A stretch of 64,000 bases of DNA from Verrucomicrobiia bacterium (GCA_030432565.1 JAUIGV010000006.1:163161-227160); one strand, 5' to 3'; shown: positions 50,486-58,786, counted from the first letter of the stretch. The notes: generated by a model not told the origin, from the sequence alone. Numbers and translations are program-made.

Positions 50486-52000
50486 ATGGCCAAAGCCAAC
50501 TCAGATCCTCAAGCCGCCTTGAATGTTGTCTCTCCTCCGGAGGAGAAAATTGATACCCTGCTGACTGCAGATCAGCTCGAAAATTTTGGACTTAAGTCGC
50601 CGGAGGGGCCGGGGAAGCACTACGTTCTCGATACCAATGTCCTCCTGCACGAACCCGGTTGTTTGAATCGTTTTCAAGACAACCATCTTTGCATTCCGGC
50701 GGATGTTCTTTCTGAATTGGATCGTTTTAAAACCGAGCAGACTGAGCGTGGGGCCAATGCGAGGCGGGTCCATCGAAAGTTGACCGAAATTTTCGGGACG
50801 CAATCGCAGGTGACCAAGGGGGTTCCGACTGATGGAGGTGGGACGGTTCGTTTGGTGATTTATGACCCGAGTTTATGTGAAAAGAGCAGCAAGGAATTGC
50901 GAAGATTTCATCGGATTTTTCCGGATCGCGAACGCGTGGATCACCGTATTCTGGCCTGCACCTTGTTGCTTGCCGAGCACGTCGATCCACCGGTGGTGTT
51001 GGTCACGAAGGATCTGAACATGCAGCTGAAGGCCCGTGCAGTTGGGATCACTTGCGAGGATTATTTGAACGACAAGGTGGCTCCGCAGGATTCGGCCAAA
51101 CGGAAGATGGTAAGGTTGCCGTTGGATCAAAACGAGCTGCAGCGCTTCGCGAGTTCGGGAGAAATCGAATTGGGGGCCGAGAGGACCGAAGGCCTGCATG
51201 TGAATCAATACGTCCTCCTTGAGGCGGGCGAGAAGCAAACGATTCCAGCCCGCCTTGCAGATGGTGGAAAGTTGGTGCGTCTGGTGGTCCCTGAGGTTCT
51301 GCGAATCCCGGATGGCAATCATTTGAAGCCGCTCAACCTGGGACAGAAGTGTTTCATCGACGCTCTGCTCAATCCGGAAATTTCGCTGGTGACCTGCTTC
51401 GGTCAGGCCGGGACCGGCAAGACGCTGGTCGCAATGGCGGCGGGGTTGCATGGGGTTTTCGCAAGGGAATTTAATGGACTCACGGTGAGTCGTCCGGTGG
51501 TCTCAATGGGTGATCAGATGGGGTACCTTCCGGGGTCTCTTGAGGAAAAGATGAGGCCTTGGTTGCAGCCAATTTACGATGCCCTGGAGCTTTTGATGAG
51601 CCCGCAGAATCCGCAGGGGCCGAAGCGTAAACGCAATAAGCCGGAGTCGGAAGGTGCCCAACAGAAGCCTTATGATGATCTTATGAATCAAGGCGTGATT
51701 GAGGTGGAGGCTCTGGCCTATATTCGAGGGCGTTCGATCCCCAATCGTTTTTTCATTTTGGATGAGGCACAGCAGTTGACGCCGCAGGAGGCCAAGACGG
51801 TGGTGACCCGGATGTCGAAGGGGTCAAAATTGGTCATGGTGGGTGATCCTGCTCAAATTGATCATCCGTATGTCGATAGTCGGAGCAACGGCTTGGTGTA
51901 CACCCGCCAGCGGATGCGGGGACAGAGTTTTGCAGCGCATGTGACTCTGAGCCGCGGTGAGCGCAGTGATTTGGCCGAGGCAGGTGCACGTTTGATGTAA
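50486..52000 (+). CDS. PIN-PhoH family protein (PhoH2/YlaK-like)
   Basis: A 504-residue protein with an N-terminal PIN RNase domain (HYVLDTNVLLHEPGCLNRF, IPADVLSELDRFK, RVDHRILACTLLLA, VLVTKDLNMQLKA; the acidic residues form the usual metal site) and a C-terminal PhoH P-loop ATPase (VTCFGQAGTGKTLVAMAA for Walker A, FFILDEAQQLTPQEAKTV for Walker B). Known members couple ATP-driven RNA unwinding with PIN cleavage; a few are linked to toxin-antitoxin genes. A Lys/Asn-rich insertion (residues about 375-400, KRKRNKPESEG) precedes Walker B. It may share a transcript with the following lipoprotein (30-base gap). Confidence 0.93.
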   Translation: MAKANSDPQAALNVVSPPEEKIDTLLTADQLENFGLKSPEGPGKHYVLDTNVLLHEPGCLNRFQDNHLCIPADVLSELDRFKTEQTERGANARRVHRKLTEIFGTQSQVTKGVPTDGGGTVRLVIYDPSLCEKSSKELRRFHRIFPDRERVDHRILACTLLLAEHVDPPVVLVTKDLNMQLKARAVGITCEDYLNDKVAPQDSAKRKMVRLPLDQNELQRFASSGEIELGAERTEGLHVNQYVLLEAGEKQTIPARLADGGKLVRLVVPEVLRIPDGNHLKPLNLGQKCFIDALLNPEISLVTCFGQAGTGKTLVAMAAGLHGVFAREFNGLTVSRPVVSMGDQMGYLPGSLEEKMRPWLQPIYDALELLMSPQNPQGPKRKRNKPESEGAQQKPYDDLMNQGVIEVEALAYIRGRSIPNRFFILDEAQQLTPQEAKTVVTRMSKGSKLVMVGDPAQIDHPYVDSRSNGLVYTRQRMRGQSFAAHVTLSRGERSDLAEAGARLM

Positions 52001-52030
52001 TGGACTTTTTGTGTTAAATCCTTCCCAGCG

Positions 52031-52627
52031 ATGAAACTAATTGCCCTTTTTCTCCCATCAATGCTCCTGCTTGGAGGATGTGGATCCGGCCCGGACCGGA
52101 CCCCTCCTCCGTGGGCGGGAACAGTGGAGAGGGAAGTTGATGCACTGGGAGTTCAGAATTGGATTATCGTGGCTGAGTCTTCATTTCCCGTGGTTTCGCG
52201 GGGTGGAGTCCGGACTTTGGTCGTGGACGGAGAGATCCCGGAAATTGTTGATTTCGTCGTGAACCACCTTGAGAAATCCGAGACCGTGACCCCGACTTTT
52301 AACACCGCCCGCGAGCTGCCATTCGTCAGTAATGATCGGGCGCCCGGGATCGATTTCTTTCGCAAACAATTGAACGAGGCGTTGCATGGGCATCAAGTCC
52401 GGCAGATGGATAATCGCTCACTGACTTTATTGGCTCACAGCGATGCCTCCAAATTTGCAGTCCTGGTTCTCAAGTCAAAAACAGCTCTGCCATATTCCAG
52501 TGTTTTTATCGAGCTTGATAGTGGCTATTGGGACCGTGATTCCGAGGATCGACTCAGGCAGGAGATGAGGTCCGCGCAAGAAAGAGCACGGCAGCAGCAA
52601 ATCGAGGAAAATGAAACGAACAACTGA
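52031..52627 (+). CDS. Lipoprotein with RbsD/FucU-like domain
   Basis: A 198-residue lipoprotein: signal peptide and lipobox (MKLIALFLPSMLLLGGCGSG), then a domain (residues about 30-175) resembling the RbsD/FucU sugar mutarotase fold by a start like LGVQNWIIVAESSFPVVS and an end like FAVLVLKSKTALPYSSVFIEL. The similarity is suggestive only; the canonical catalytic His near the start is not obvious. The C-terminal 25 residues are a charged helix (LRQEMRSAQERARQQQ). The 3' end overlaps the next gene by 17 bases. Confidence 0.65.
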   Translation: MKLIALFLPSMLLLGGCGSGPDRTPPPWAGTVEREVDALGVQNWIIVAESSFPVVSRGGVRTLVVDGEIPEIVDFVVNHLEKSETVTPTFNTARELPFVSNDRAPGIDFFRKQLNEALHGHQVRQMDNRSLTLLAHSDASKFAVLVLKSKTALPYSSVFIELDSGYWDRDSEDRLRQEMRSAQERARQQQIEENETNN

Positions 52628-52919
52628 AGAGATTGATCAGGAGCGTGAGGAAGCCTGGGTGGGGGATGCGATTCTGGCGCTCTACATGAGGGAGTGGCTA
52701 CTTCGCGAGAAGGGTAAGATCGATGGAGAAGCCTTCATTAGAGCGACCTCGAATGATTTCTTACGATTGCAAGGGAATCCGACGGCTGTTGAGGCAGAGA
52801 TTGGTCGTGAGTATCAGGAAAAGGGGCTTCAAGCTGGTTTCGATTACGTTGAACGGAAACTTGTGCCGCTTTTCATTCAGCGGGAGAAAGTACGGGAGCG
52901 CCAAAAAGCCCGGCGTTAG
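52611..52919 (+). CDS. Small RNase III-like domain protein
   Basis: A 102-residue protein. The segment EEAWVGDAILALYMREWLL corresponds to the RNase III signature (usual form E-x-L-E-F-L-G-D-A-V-L), retaining the catalytic Asp and the GDA turn; the helices that follow (AFIRATSNDFLRLQGN, GLQAGFDYVERKLVPLF) fit the rest of a minimal RNase III domain. No double-stranded RNA-binding domain is present, as in Mini-III (MrnC). A typical Mini-III is longer (about 130 residues), so it may be a reduced form. It overlaps the preceding lipoprotein gene by 17 bases, so translation is probably coupled. Confidence 0.6.
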   Translation: MKRTTEEIDQEREEAWVGDAILALYMREWLLREKGKIDGEAFIRATSNDFLRLQGNPTAVEAEIGREYQEKGLQAGFDYVERKLVPLFIQREKVRERQKARR

Positions 52920-52973
52920 AAAGCTCCGGCGCATTCCATTGAGCCAGAGCTGGATTGGTGAGACCCCGGTTGC

Positions 52974-53759
52974 TTAGGAACGCTTGCGGCGAATCAGAAG
53001 GGTCAGGATGCCGAGGCTTCCGAGCAAGGTCACGCCAGGCTCCGGAATGTGGGTGATGGTGACGCGCCCGAGCACGGTGTTGCCAACTCCCGCAGAATTG
53101 AAGTCGAATGCGGTGGAGTCAAAGGTGCCCGGGGAGATGTTGGCGAAGGAGCCAAAAGGATCAGCTCCGGATACGAGGGAGATCGGATCATTGGTGGAGG
53201 TTCCTCCACCGGGGGTTGCCATGGTGTCGATGCCAATGATGGTGTTGCCGGGTGAGAAGAGGAAGTCCTCGAGTTCGGTTCCGGCATCATAGACGCGGCC
53301 AAATTCAAAGGTGAGGCTGGTGCCAACGCCCCCGGAGATTAGGCTGGAGATATCGAGAGCGTTGTTATTGCCGATGAACCAATCGTTGGAGGGCAACACC
53401 ATGGCGGCGAAGGAGAAGCTGGTGTTGGTGTCCGCGATGTTGAAGACGGCGGAATTGCTGCTACCGGGAGTGAAGGGGCCGGGGCCTGGGCCTAAGATGG
53501 TGAGGTTGTCGCCGGTGGTGAGGGACGATTGCAAGGTTGAGGTGTCTCCGACTTCGGCGAGGGCTTCGAGGCCGGCGGAGGCCGTGGACCCTGTGTCGAA
53601 GAAGTCGTTCGACCCGTCGTGGAAAGAGAGGAGGGCGGGTGCGAGTCCGACGTTTGAAGGGGCTTCAACAGTGATGTGGAGGGCCGCCGCATTGGAGGCT
53701 GCGGGAGCAAGAATGGCGGCTGCGAGAATGGCTTTTTTAGAATGTGTAAGTTGCGACAT
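52974..53759 (-). CDS. PEP-CTERM protein with spondin-like domain
   Basis: A 261-residue exported protein: signal peptide (MSQLTHSKKAILAAAILAPAASNA), then residues about 30-225 resemble Spondin_N-type domains (FHDGSNDFFDTGSTASAGLEALAEVGDT gives, in pieces, the A-L-S-F-H-D...F-x-x-G...A-S...L-A-E-x-G pattern), then a sorting tail IPEPGVTLLGSLGILTLLIRRKRS with the PEP motif, a hydrophobic stretch and an Arg cluster. It should be sorted by an exosortase. The spondin domain is linked to matrix adhesion in animals. It ends 54 bases from the RNase III-like gene, convergent. Confidence 0.85.
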   Translation of the reverse strand: MSQLTHSKKAILAAAILAPAASNAAALHITVEAPSNVGLAPALLSFHDGSNDFFDTGSTASAGLEALAEVGDTSTLQSSLTTGDNLTILGPGPGPFTPGSSNSAVFNIADTNTSFSFAAMVLPSNDWFIGNNNALDISSLISGGVGTSLTFEFGRVYDAGTELEDFLFSPGNTIIGIDTMATPGGGTSTNDPISLVSGADPFGSFANISPGTFDSTAFDFNSAGVGNTVLGRVTITHIPEPGVTLLGSLGILTLLIRRKRS

Positions 53760-53865
53760 AGCGCAGGGAAGAGTTGCCTTTGCGCGTTGCTATTCCGAAA
53801 AAAAGGGCCTTTTGAAATATAGTTTTTTTGGGGGAATAATGTGATAGGAGGTTTCTCTCACCGGG

Positions 53866-54597
53866 TTATTTTGCCCGCTCATTTCCCCAGAGGAGAACGT
53901 GAAGCCGGGGGCTGAACCGATAGCCTTGGTCGCGGCAAATATCGGCAAGCCAAAGGGAACGCCGGCGAAGGGTCCCGGCATCACGACCCTCGGGCATGAG
54001 GTGGATGCGGCCGGAAGCGAGGTTTAGTTTTGACTGCAGACCCCGGACTTCATCAAGGTCGGATTGGTTGCAAACGACGAACTTGAAGAGCGCGGTTCCG
54101 AGCGAAGCAAAGCGGTTGAGCGCCTTGAAGTTGAGGCGAAGTTTTTCGTCCATTCCCGAGTTTGAGAGTTTTGGGGAGACGTTGAATTGGGTGGGGATTC
54201 GGATGAATTCTTCGGAAGGGATTTGGGTGCCGTTTGTTTCGACTTCGATGAAGTGAATCTCCGGGAGGAGCTTGATGAGGTCGACTAATTCATCTTGCTG
54301 AAGTAAAGGCTCACCTCCGGTAAGGACGAGGCGATCACAGGGATAGCTCGAGATGAGCGGCGCGATCTCAGCGGGGGTGAGTTCGATGATTTGCTCTGCT
54401 TTGGAAAACTTGATGCCATCCTGATGCTGCCACGGAGTTTTCTCCCAGTTCCAAGTGTAAGGAGTATCGCACCAGTGGCAATGGAGGTTGCAAAGGGAGA
54501 GTCGCAGAAAGACGGCGGGGGCTCCGAGTGAAGCACCTTCGCCTTGCAGGGTGTGAAAGATCTCGGGAGACCCGTCGGCGAGGCGAGAGACTTTCAT
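53866..54597 (-). CDS. queE: 7-Carboxy-7-deazaguanine synthase
   Basis: A 243-residue radical SAM enzyme that contracts 6-carboxytetrahydropterin to CDG in queuosine synthesis. The cluster motif has Cys36, Cys40 and Cys43 (SLCNLHCHWCDTPYTW, the C-x3-C-x2-C form with the QueE WCDT pattern). Substrate and SAM cues are FHTLQGEGASLG near the start and RLVLTGGEPLLQQDEL. It is the last gene of a minus-strand run after dapA, 38 bases away. Other queuosine genes are not in the window. Confidence 0.93.
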   Translation of the reverse strand: MKVSRLADGSPEIFHTLQGEGASLGAPAVFLRLSLCNLHCHWCDTPYTWNWEKTPWQHQDGIKFSKAEQIIELTPAEIAPLISSYPCDRLVLTGGEPLLQQDELVDLIKLLPEIHFIEVETNGTQIPSEEFIRIPTQFNVSPKLSNSGMDEKLRLNFKALNRFASLGTALFKFVVCNQSDLDEVRGLQSKLNLASGRIHLMPEGRDAGTLRRRSLWLADICRDQGYRFSPRLHVLLWGNERAK

Positions 54598-54635
54598 GAT
54601 GGGAGGCTCCGGACAGAATTCCGGGGTCCGTGGGA

Positions 54636-55514
54636 TTAAAGCAAAGCGTAGGTTTTGAGGAGGCTGCGGAGAGTCTCTGTTTTTTCGTCGGTAAGATTGA
54701 CGAGGGGAAGTCTGATCTCATCGGTACAGTGACCCTGGAGGGCGACGGCTGACTTGATGGGGACGGGATTGGTATCGAGTCCCATGAGGCCGGAGAGAAG
54801 CGGGTAGTAGCGCTTTTGGATTTCCAGAGCTTCGCCGAATTCACCTTCAAGGCAGCGATTGACGAGGCTGGCCATGACTTCGGGGATGAGATTGGAGGCG
54901 ACGCTGACGAGGCCAACGGCTCCGCAGGACATGAAGGGAAGGGTGAGAGGATCGTCTCCGGAGAGGATTTGAAAGTCTTCGGGAACGGCTTGCACGAGCT
55001 GGTTGATACGATCGACCGAGCCGCCGGCTTCTTTGTTGGCGACGATGTTTTCGCAGTCGGTGGCGAGGCGGGCGATGGTCTCGATGCTGATTTCAATCAC
55101 GGAGCGTCCGGGAATTGAATAAAGCATGATGGGGAGGCCGGTGTTGGCCGCAATTGTTTTGTAGTGTTGGTAGAGTCCTTCCTGTGAGGGCTTGTTGTAG
55201 TAGGGGCAAACTTGCAGAGAGGCATCCGCACCGGCTTTTTCGGCGGCCTGGGTGAGGTGGATGGCCTCGTTGGTGGAATTGGCACCGCTCCCGGCAACCA
55301 CCAGAATCCGCTTTTCGGCGTATTGCACAGCCGCGCTGATGACTTCGAGGTGCTCATCCGCATCAAGTGTGGGTGATTCCCCGGTCGTGCCGACGGGCAC
55401 AATACCGGTAATTCCGGCCGCGACCTGGCGATCGATGAGAGCCTTGAAGGCCTCGTGATCGAGAGAGCCATCGCGAAAAGGGGTAATGAGGGCGGTGAAG
55501 GTGCCAGCGAACAT
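54636..55514 (-). CDS. dapA: 4-Hydroxy-tetrahydrodipicolinate synthase
   Basis: A 292-residue TIM-barrel aldolase of the lysine/diaminopimelate pathway, condensing pyruvate with aspartate semialdehyde. Motifs: TALITPFRDGSLD, GTTGESPTLDADEH, CPYYNKPSQEGLYQHY, the Tyr in MLYSIPGRS and the Schiff-base Lys161 in IVANKEAGGSVDRI. Length is standard. Spacing to nuoA upstream is 75 bases and to queE downstream 38 bases, all on the minus strand. No regulatory site is visible. Confidence 0.95.
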   Translation of the reverse strand: MFAGTFTALITPFRDGSLDHEAFKALIDRQVAAGITGIVPVGTTGESPTLDADEHLEVISAAVQYAEKRILVVAGSGANSTNEAIHLTQAAEKAGADASLQVCPYYNKPSQEGLYQHYKTIAANTGLPIMLYSIPGRSVIEISIETIARLATDCENIVANKEAGGSVDRINQLVQAVPEDFQILSGDDPLTLPFMSCGAVGLVSVASNLIPEVMASLVNRCLEGEFGEALEIQKRYYPLLSGLMGLDTNPVPIKSAVALQGHCTDEIRLPLVNLTDEKTETLRSLLKTYALL

Positions 55515-55589
55515 GGGGGTGTCTTAGGGTGAAACCTCCGGAATGTATAGAGCGCGTCTCTGAAAAATAAGACGGGAGTTGGGAGGGGC

Positions 55590-55961
55590 TTAGCCTTTCC
55601 AGTTCAAGGCACCTTTCTTGAGCGCGTAAACGTAGGCGATGGTCAGGATCCCGGCGAAGCTGGCCATGCTCCAGAGGACCATGGCGTTTTCGCGCACGAG
55701 ATCGGCAAAGCTAACCGCCCAAGGATACATGAAGACAACCTCGATATCGAAGATTACGAAAAGCATTGCCACGAGGTAGAATTTCACGCTGAAACGGGGG
55801 GCACCAGCGCCGATCGGGAGCATGCCGCATTCGTATGGAGTTTCCTTGGTTGCATTGTGGCTTCCCTTTTTTCCGAGAAGAACACTAAGGCCGAGTGCGG
55901 CGCCGGCGAATCCGATGGCTGCAAGCGCCTGAAGAATAACGGGAAGGTAATCGTTCAACAT
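55590..55961 (-). CDS. nuoA: NADH-quinone oxidoreductase subunit A
   Basis: A 123-residue membrane subunit of respiratory complex I with three membrane helices (ILQALAAIGFAGAALGLSVLL, YLVAMLFVIFDIEVVFMYPWA, MASFAGILTIAYVYALKKG). The signature TPYECGMLPIG and SVKFYLVAMLFVIFDIEVVF are typical, including the conserved Asp-Glu pair. It is not followed by nuoB; dapA and queE come next on the same strand, so this copy is detached from the rest of the nuo cluster within the window. Confidence 0.93.
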   Translation of the reverse strand: MLNDYLPVILQALAAIGFAGAALGLSVLLGKKGSHNATKETPYECGMLPIGAGAPRFSVKFYLVAMLFVIFDIEVVFMYPWAVSFADLVRENAMVLWSMASFAGILTIAYVYALKKGALNWKG

Positions 55962-56020
55962 GATTTGAGAGCGTGATTGGTTGGGGGTGAAGGACTCGCA
56001 GGAGGATAATCGCCATTTCT

Positions 56021-56060
56021 AAAAAAACAATTACCCGCGACGTTGCCGACGCGGGTAATT
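56021..56060 (-). terminator. Terminator downstream of the small hypothetical gene
   Basis: AATTACCCGCG (56029-56039) and CGCGGGTAATT (56050-56060) form a perfect 11-base stem around a 10-base loop. On the minus strand it is followed by GTTTTTTT, a clear intrinsic terminator for the 56123-56428 gene. Confidence 0.85.
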
Positions 56061-56122
56061 AAAGGATTCGGCACTGGTAAAAACCAGCATCAATTTTTGC
56101 GAAATTCGCTGATTTCAGTGAA

Positions 56123-56428
56123 TTAACCTTCTTGCTGGGCAAGATTGTCGCTGTGCGCTTCCTGAATGCGCTCGAGTCCGCGATATTCCTTGCCATCTTT
56201 TTCGGCAAGGCCACGGGTAACCAGATTTTGCAGTTTTTCATAAGCGCGAAGACGAAGCATTTCTTCTCCACCACTTACTGCATTACGCTCTTTCAACCGC
56301 TCATAGACATCCTCGAAAAGCTCGTTGAACCCGAAAAGTTTCGGATCAGAACTTAGAACATTCACCAGTTCATCGGTGACATGATCGGGGAGTCGACGGG
56401 AGAAACGCGTCCGTTTTGTAGTTGCCAT
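56123..56428 (-). CDS. Small conserved hypothetical protein
   Basis: About 101 residues from the ATG at 56428 (MATTKRTRFSRRLPDHVTDEL); an earlier in-frame codon adds 18 unlikely residues. It is highly charged and helical, with LFGFNELFEDVYERLKERN, GGEEMLRLRAYEKLQNLVTRG and a Lys/Arg-rich start, as in a small nucleic-acid-associated or structural protein. No family is recognised. It is followed by a strong terminator and lies alone on the minus strand, divergent from ruvA by about 180 bases. Confidence 0.65.
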   Translation of the reverse strand: MATTKRTRFSRRLPDHVTDELVNVLSSDPKLFGFNELFEDVYERLKERNAVSGGEEMLRLRAYEKLQNLVTRGLAEKDGKEYRGLERIQEAHSDNLAQQEG

Positions 56429-56608
56429 AACGACGTGACGATAGCAGAAATTTGCAGAAAAAGCGACTGAAAAAAGCCACAAAGAATGTGGGATCTAAAA
56501 ATTTAGTAAACAATTAAGTTAGGTTTTCTTAAGGAAATGTCTGTCCGGTTCCCAAGCTGGGGTGATTGTCCTTTGTGAAATGATCGGTTTTGACTAGTTT
56601 CCCGTCAG

Positions 56609-57190
56609 ATGATCGCACGATTAAAAGGTGAAGTTTGGGAGGCTCTGCCCGGCAGGGTGGTTGTGGGAGCTGGAGGGGTCGGTTATTTGGTCCAATTGCC
56701 GCTTTCGACTTATGATCAGCTGAACCCGCTTGAAGGAGACTCGATTGACCTGCGGATTTACCAGCACGTGCGGGAGAATTCGTTGACTTTGTATGGGTTT
56801 GCGCGGGATGAGGAGAAGGATGTCTTCATGCTTTTGATTGATCGGGTGAGTGGAATCGGCCCGGCGACCGCTTTGGCTGTTTTGGGTGGATTGCCGGTTG
56901 AGGGGTTTAAGCAGGCAGTGATTCAGGGCGATGCCGCAGGAATTTGCGGAGTGAAGGGAATCGGAAAGAAGACCGCCGAGCGAATCATTTTAGAGCTGAA
57001 GGATAAGGTGGGGGTTGTCGAGACCTGGGATTCAGGTCCCGATCGGTCTGACTCGGCCCGCGATGCGGAAATGGGTCTGATGGCCCTTGGATTCAAACAG
57101 GCGGAGGCGCGCAAGGCGGTTGATCGGGTTTTGAAGGAGAAACCTGGGGCCGATAGTGCCGAGCTGATCCGCCTTGGTTTGAGGGGCTAG
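56609..57190 (+). CDS. ruvA: Holliday junction DNA helicase subunit RuvA
   Basis: A 193-residue RuvA, which binds four-way junctions and guides RuvB in branch migration. N-terminal OB-fold (MIARLKGEVWEALPGRVVV, GVGYLVQLPLSTY); two helix-hairpin-helix motifs (RVSGIGPATALAVLGGLP and VKGIGKKTAERIILELKDK); C-terminal UBA-like domain III (DAEMGLMALGFKQAEARKAVDRVL). Length is standard. ruvB and ruvC are not nearby. Confidence 0.95.
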   Translation: MIARLKGEVWEALPGRVVVGAGGVGYLVQLPLSTYDQLNPLEGDSIDLRIYQHVRENSLTLYGFARDEEKDVFMLLIDRVSGIGPATALAVLGGLPVEGFKQAVIQGDAAGICGVKGIGKKTAERIILELKDKVGVVETWDSGPDRSDSARDAEMGLMALGFKQAEARKAVDRVLKEKPGADSAELIRLGLRG

Positions 57191-57201
57191 CAGTCCCCAA
57201 G

Positions 57202-57234
57202 AAAAAGCCCCGGGCGCTGATGCGGCCGGGGCTT
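57202..57234 (-). terminator. Hairpin between convergent ruvA and small HTH genes
   Basis: AAGCCCCGG (57205-57213) pairs with CCGGGGCTT (57226-57234). Toward the left end the run AAA reads as a T tract on the minus strand, so it best serves the minus-strand gene; for ruvA it may act as a weaker end. Confidence 0.6.
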
Positions 57235-57279
57235 GTGCGTTGGTTCGTGGTCGTGCGATGTTGTTCCTCTTTTGAATCT

Positions 57280-57597
57280 TTAAAGCTTTTTGCGAAGAGC
57301 GTCATACTCCTTGCGAAGCGAGCTCAATTCGCTTTCGCGCTCTGAAATTTGATCTAGGAGGTCAGCGAGTTCACGAAGGATCCCTGAGTGGTTTGGGGCA
57401 ACCCGGAGACCTGAGTTTCCGCCCATTGCCGCCCCGCCCTGACGGACCCAGTTGTGGATTGTCAATTGGGTGATTCCGAACTCCTTGGAAGCGTTTGCAA
57501 CCCCTCCACGTCCGTGCTTGGCGTTGTAGTCGTTTACCCAATTGAGAACCTCGGCCTTTTCGGCTGAGGTATAGCGTTTTCCTTTCTTGCTGGCCAT
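57280..57597 (-). CDS. Orphan HTH protein resembling transposase OrfA
   Basis: About 105 residues from the ATG at 57597; a TTG two codons earlier is possible. The N-terminal helix-turn-helix (RYTSAEKAEVLNWVNDYN, GVANASKEFGITQLTIHNWVRQ) is like the OrfA DNA-binding domain of IS3-type transposases. The C-terminus (ILRELADLLDQISERESELSSLRKEYDALRKK) is a leucine-zipper-like coiled coil. No OrfB or inverted repeats are present, so it looks like a domesticated regulator or a lone insertion fragment. Confidence 0.6.
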   Translation of the reverse strand: MASKKGKRYTSAEKAEVLNWVNDYNAKHGRGGVANASKEFGITQLTIHNWVRQGGAAMGGNSGLRVAPNHSGILRELADLLDQISERESELSSLRKEYDALRKKL

Positions 57598-57649
57598 GTT
57601 CAATAAATAATACCAGAAGTTACGTTGGCAAGAGAAACATGCTATAATT

Positions 57650-58303
57650 TCAAAAATTTACATGATCTCTGATAATTCCATAGATTTCAGTCATCGAAAC
57701 GGCACTTTTCATGCAATTTTGTGAAACAGTGTTCCTTTGAACATATTTTAAGAAGCCGATAAAAATATCAACTTCGGGGGTTGTTTCCAGATCACTGACC
57801 CCATCACCAACCATGATAAACATGTTTGGCCCAAGACTGGCGCGAATTGATCTAACGATTTCAGGTTTTCCGCCGGATCTTGTCGTCGGGTAATCTTTGT
57901 CAAATCCGAGGTATTCCCCAGCCTCGTCAAACTGCAAGGGAACCGCTTCGACCCGTGAGATTCCCAGCTCTTGGGCCAGTGGGGCAATACAGGGAGCGAA
58001 GCCTCCTGAAATGATAATGCTCTCCCATCCCAGCTCCTTCAGCTTTGCGATCGTCTCTTTCGCGGTGGGCTCGATGGTTTGAAGATACATTCTGCCGACC
58101 TCTTCGCACTGTGCCCGGGTGGGCCGAATGAGATTGAGACGCCTCGCAAAGACGTCTTCGACGGGCACTACTCCATCCATGGCGAGATTGGTCAGATCTT
58201 CCACTTCCTTGAAAATCGAGTCCCCGGCGATCCGGGCCAATTCGTCCACCCCTTCGATCGATGACAGGGTGGAGTCGCAGTCAAAAGCGATGATTTTTCT
58301 CAT
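57650..58303 (-). CDS. SerB-type phosphoserine phosphatase (HAD family)
   Basis: A 217-residue HAD phosphatase. Motif I is IIAFDCDSTLSSIEG with Asp8 and Asp10; motif II SIIISGGFAPCIAPLA; motif III and IV VGDGVSDLETTPEVDIFIG. This matches SerB-type phosphatases, which form serine from phosphoserine, though related HADs act on other phosphates. It follows the L,D-transpeptidase gene by 6 bases on the same strand, in a run with bioB. Confidence 0.8.
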   Translation of the reverse strand: MRKIIAFDCDSTLSSIEGVDELARIAGDSIFKEVEDLTNLAMDGVVPVEDVFARRLNLIRPTRAQCEEVGRMYLQTIEPTAKETIAKLKELGWESIIISGGFAPCIAPLAQELGISRVEAVPLQFDEAGEYLGFDKDYPTTRSGGKPEIVRSIRASLGPNMFIMVGDGVSDLETTPEVDIFIGFLKYVQRNTVSQNCMKSAVSMTEIYGIIRDHVNF

Positions 58304-58309
58304 AATGGA

Positions 58310-58771
58310 TCAGGAAATGTGGACCGTTGCTCCAATCGGGGTGAGGTCAAAAAGACGCAGCATGTCTCGATTTCGGAGTCTGATGCACCCCTGTGACGCC
58401 GGGTTTCCGATTTGATCTTCGGCATGGGTGCCATGAAAGTAGATGTAGCGGCAATAGGTGTTGGAATTTTTTTCGTCGAGACCTTCAAGCCAAAGGATGC
58501 GAGTGAGAATAGCGTCGTCACTTTCTTCGCCGTTCCAGACGCCCCGTGGAATACGGCCTCTAAAGCTGGTGAAGATGGGAGCGCCCTCGCCGATACGCTC
58601 GCGGATCACGAAGTTGCCGGTAGGGGTGCGGTAGGATCCCTCTTGGAATCCCGGGCCCTTGGCCGCTGTTGAAACAGGGGCCTGGAAGACTCTCTTGTCG
58701 TTTCTGAAGAGAATGACTTCCTGGCGATCGAGAGAAACCTCAATGCAACAATGACTGTCCTGCCCATTCAT
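58310..58771 (-). CDS. L,D-transpeptidase (YkuD) domain protein
   Basis: A 153-residue protein composed of a YkuD domain: SYRTPTGNFVIRERIGEGAP, YIYFHGTHAEDQIGNPASQ and GCIRLRNRDM, with catalytic His113 and Cys129 in the HGT...SQGCIRL motif. Such enzymes make 3-3 crosslinks in peptidoglycan or attach lipoproteins. No signal peptide is visible (MNGQDSHCCIEV), so export by another route or a non-classical cytoplasmic role is possible. It is coupled in a run between bioB (15 bases upstream) and serB. Confidence 0.85.
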   Translation of the reverse strand: MNGQDSHCCIEVSLDRQEVILFRNDKRVFQAPVSTAAKGPGFQEGSYRTPTGNFVIRERIGEGAPIFTSFRGRIPRGVWNGEESDDAILTRILWLEGLDEKNSNTYCRYIYFHGTHAEDQIGNPASQGCIRLRNRDMLRLFDLTPIGATVHIS

Positions 58772-58786
58772 GCGGTGCGCTGAAAA

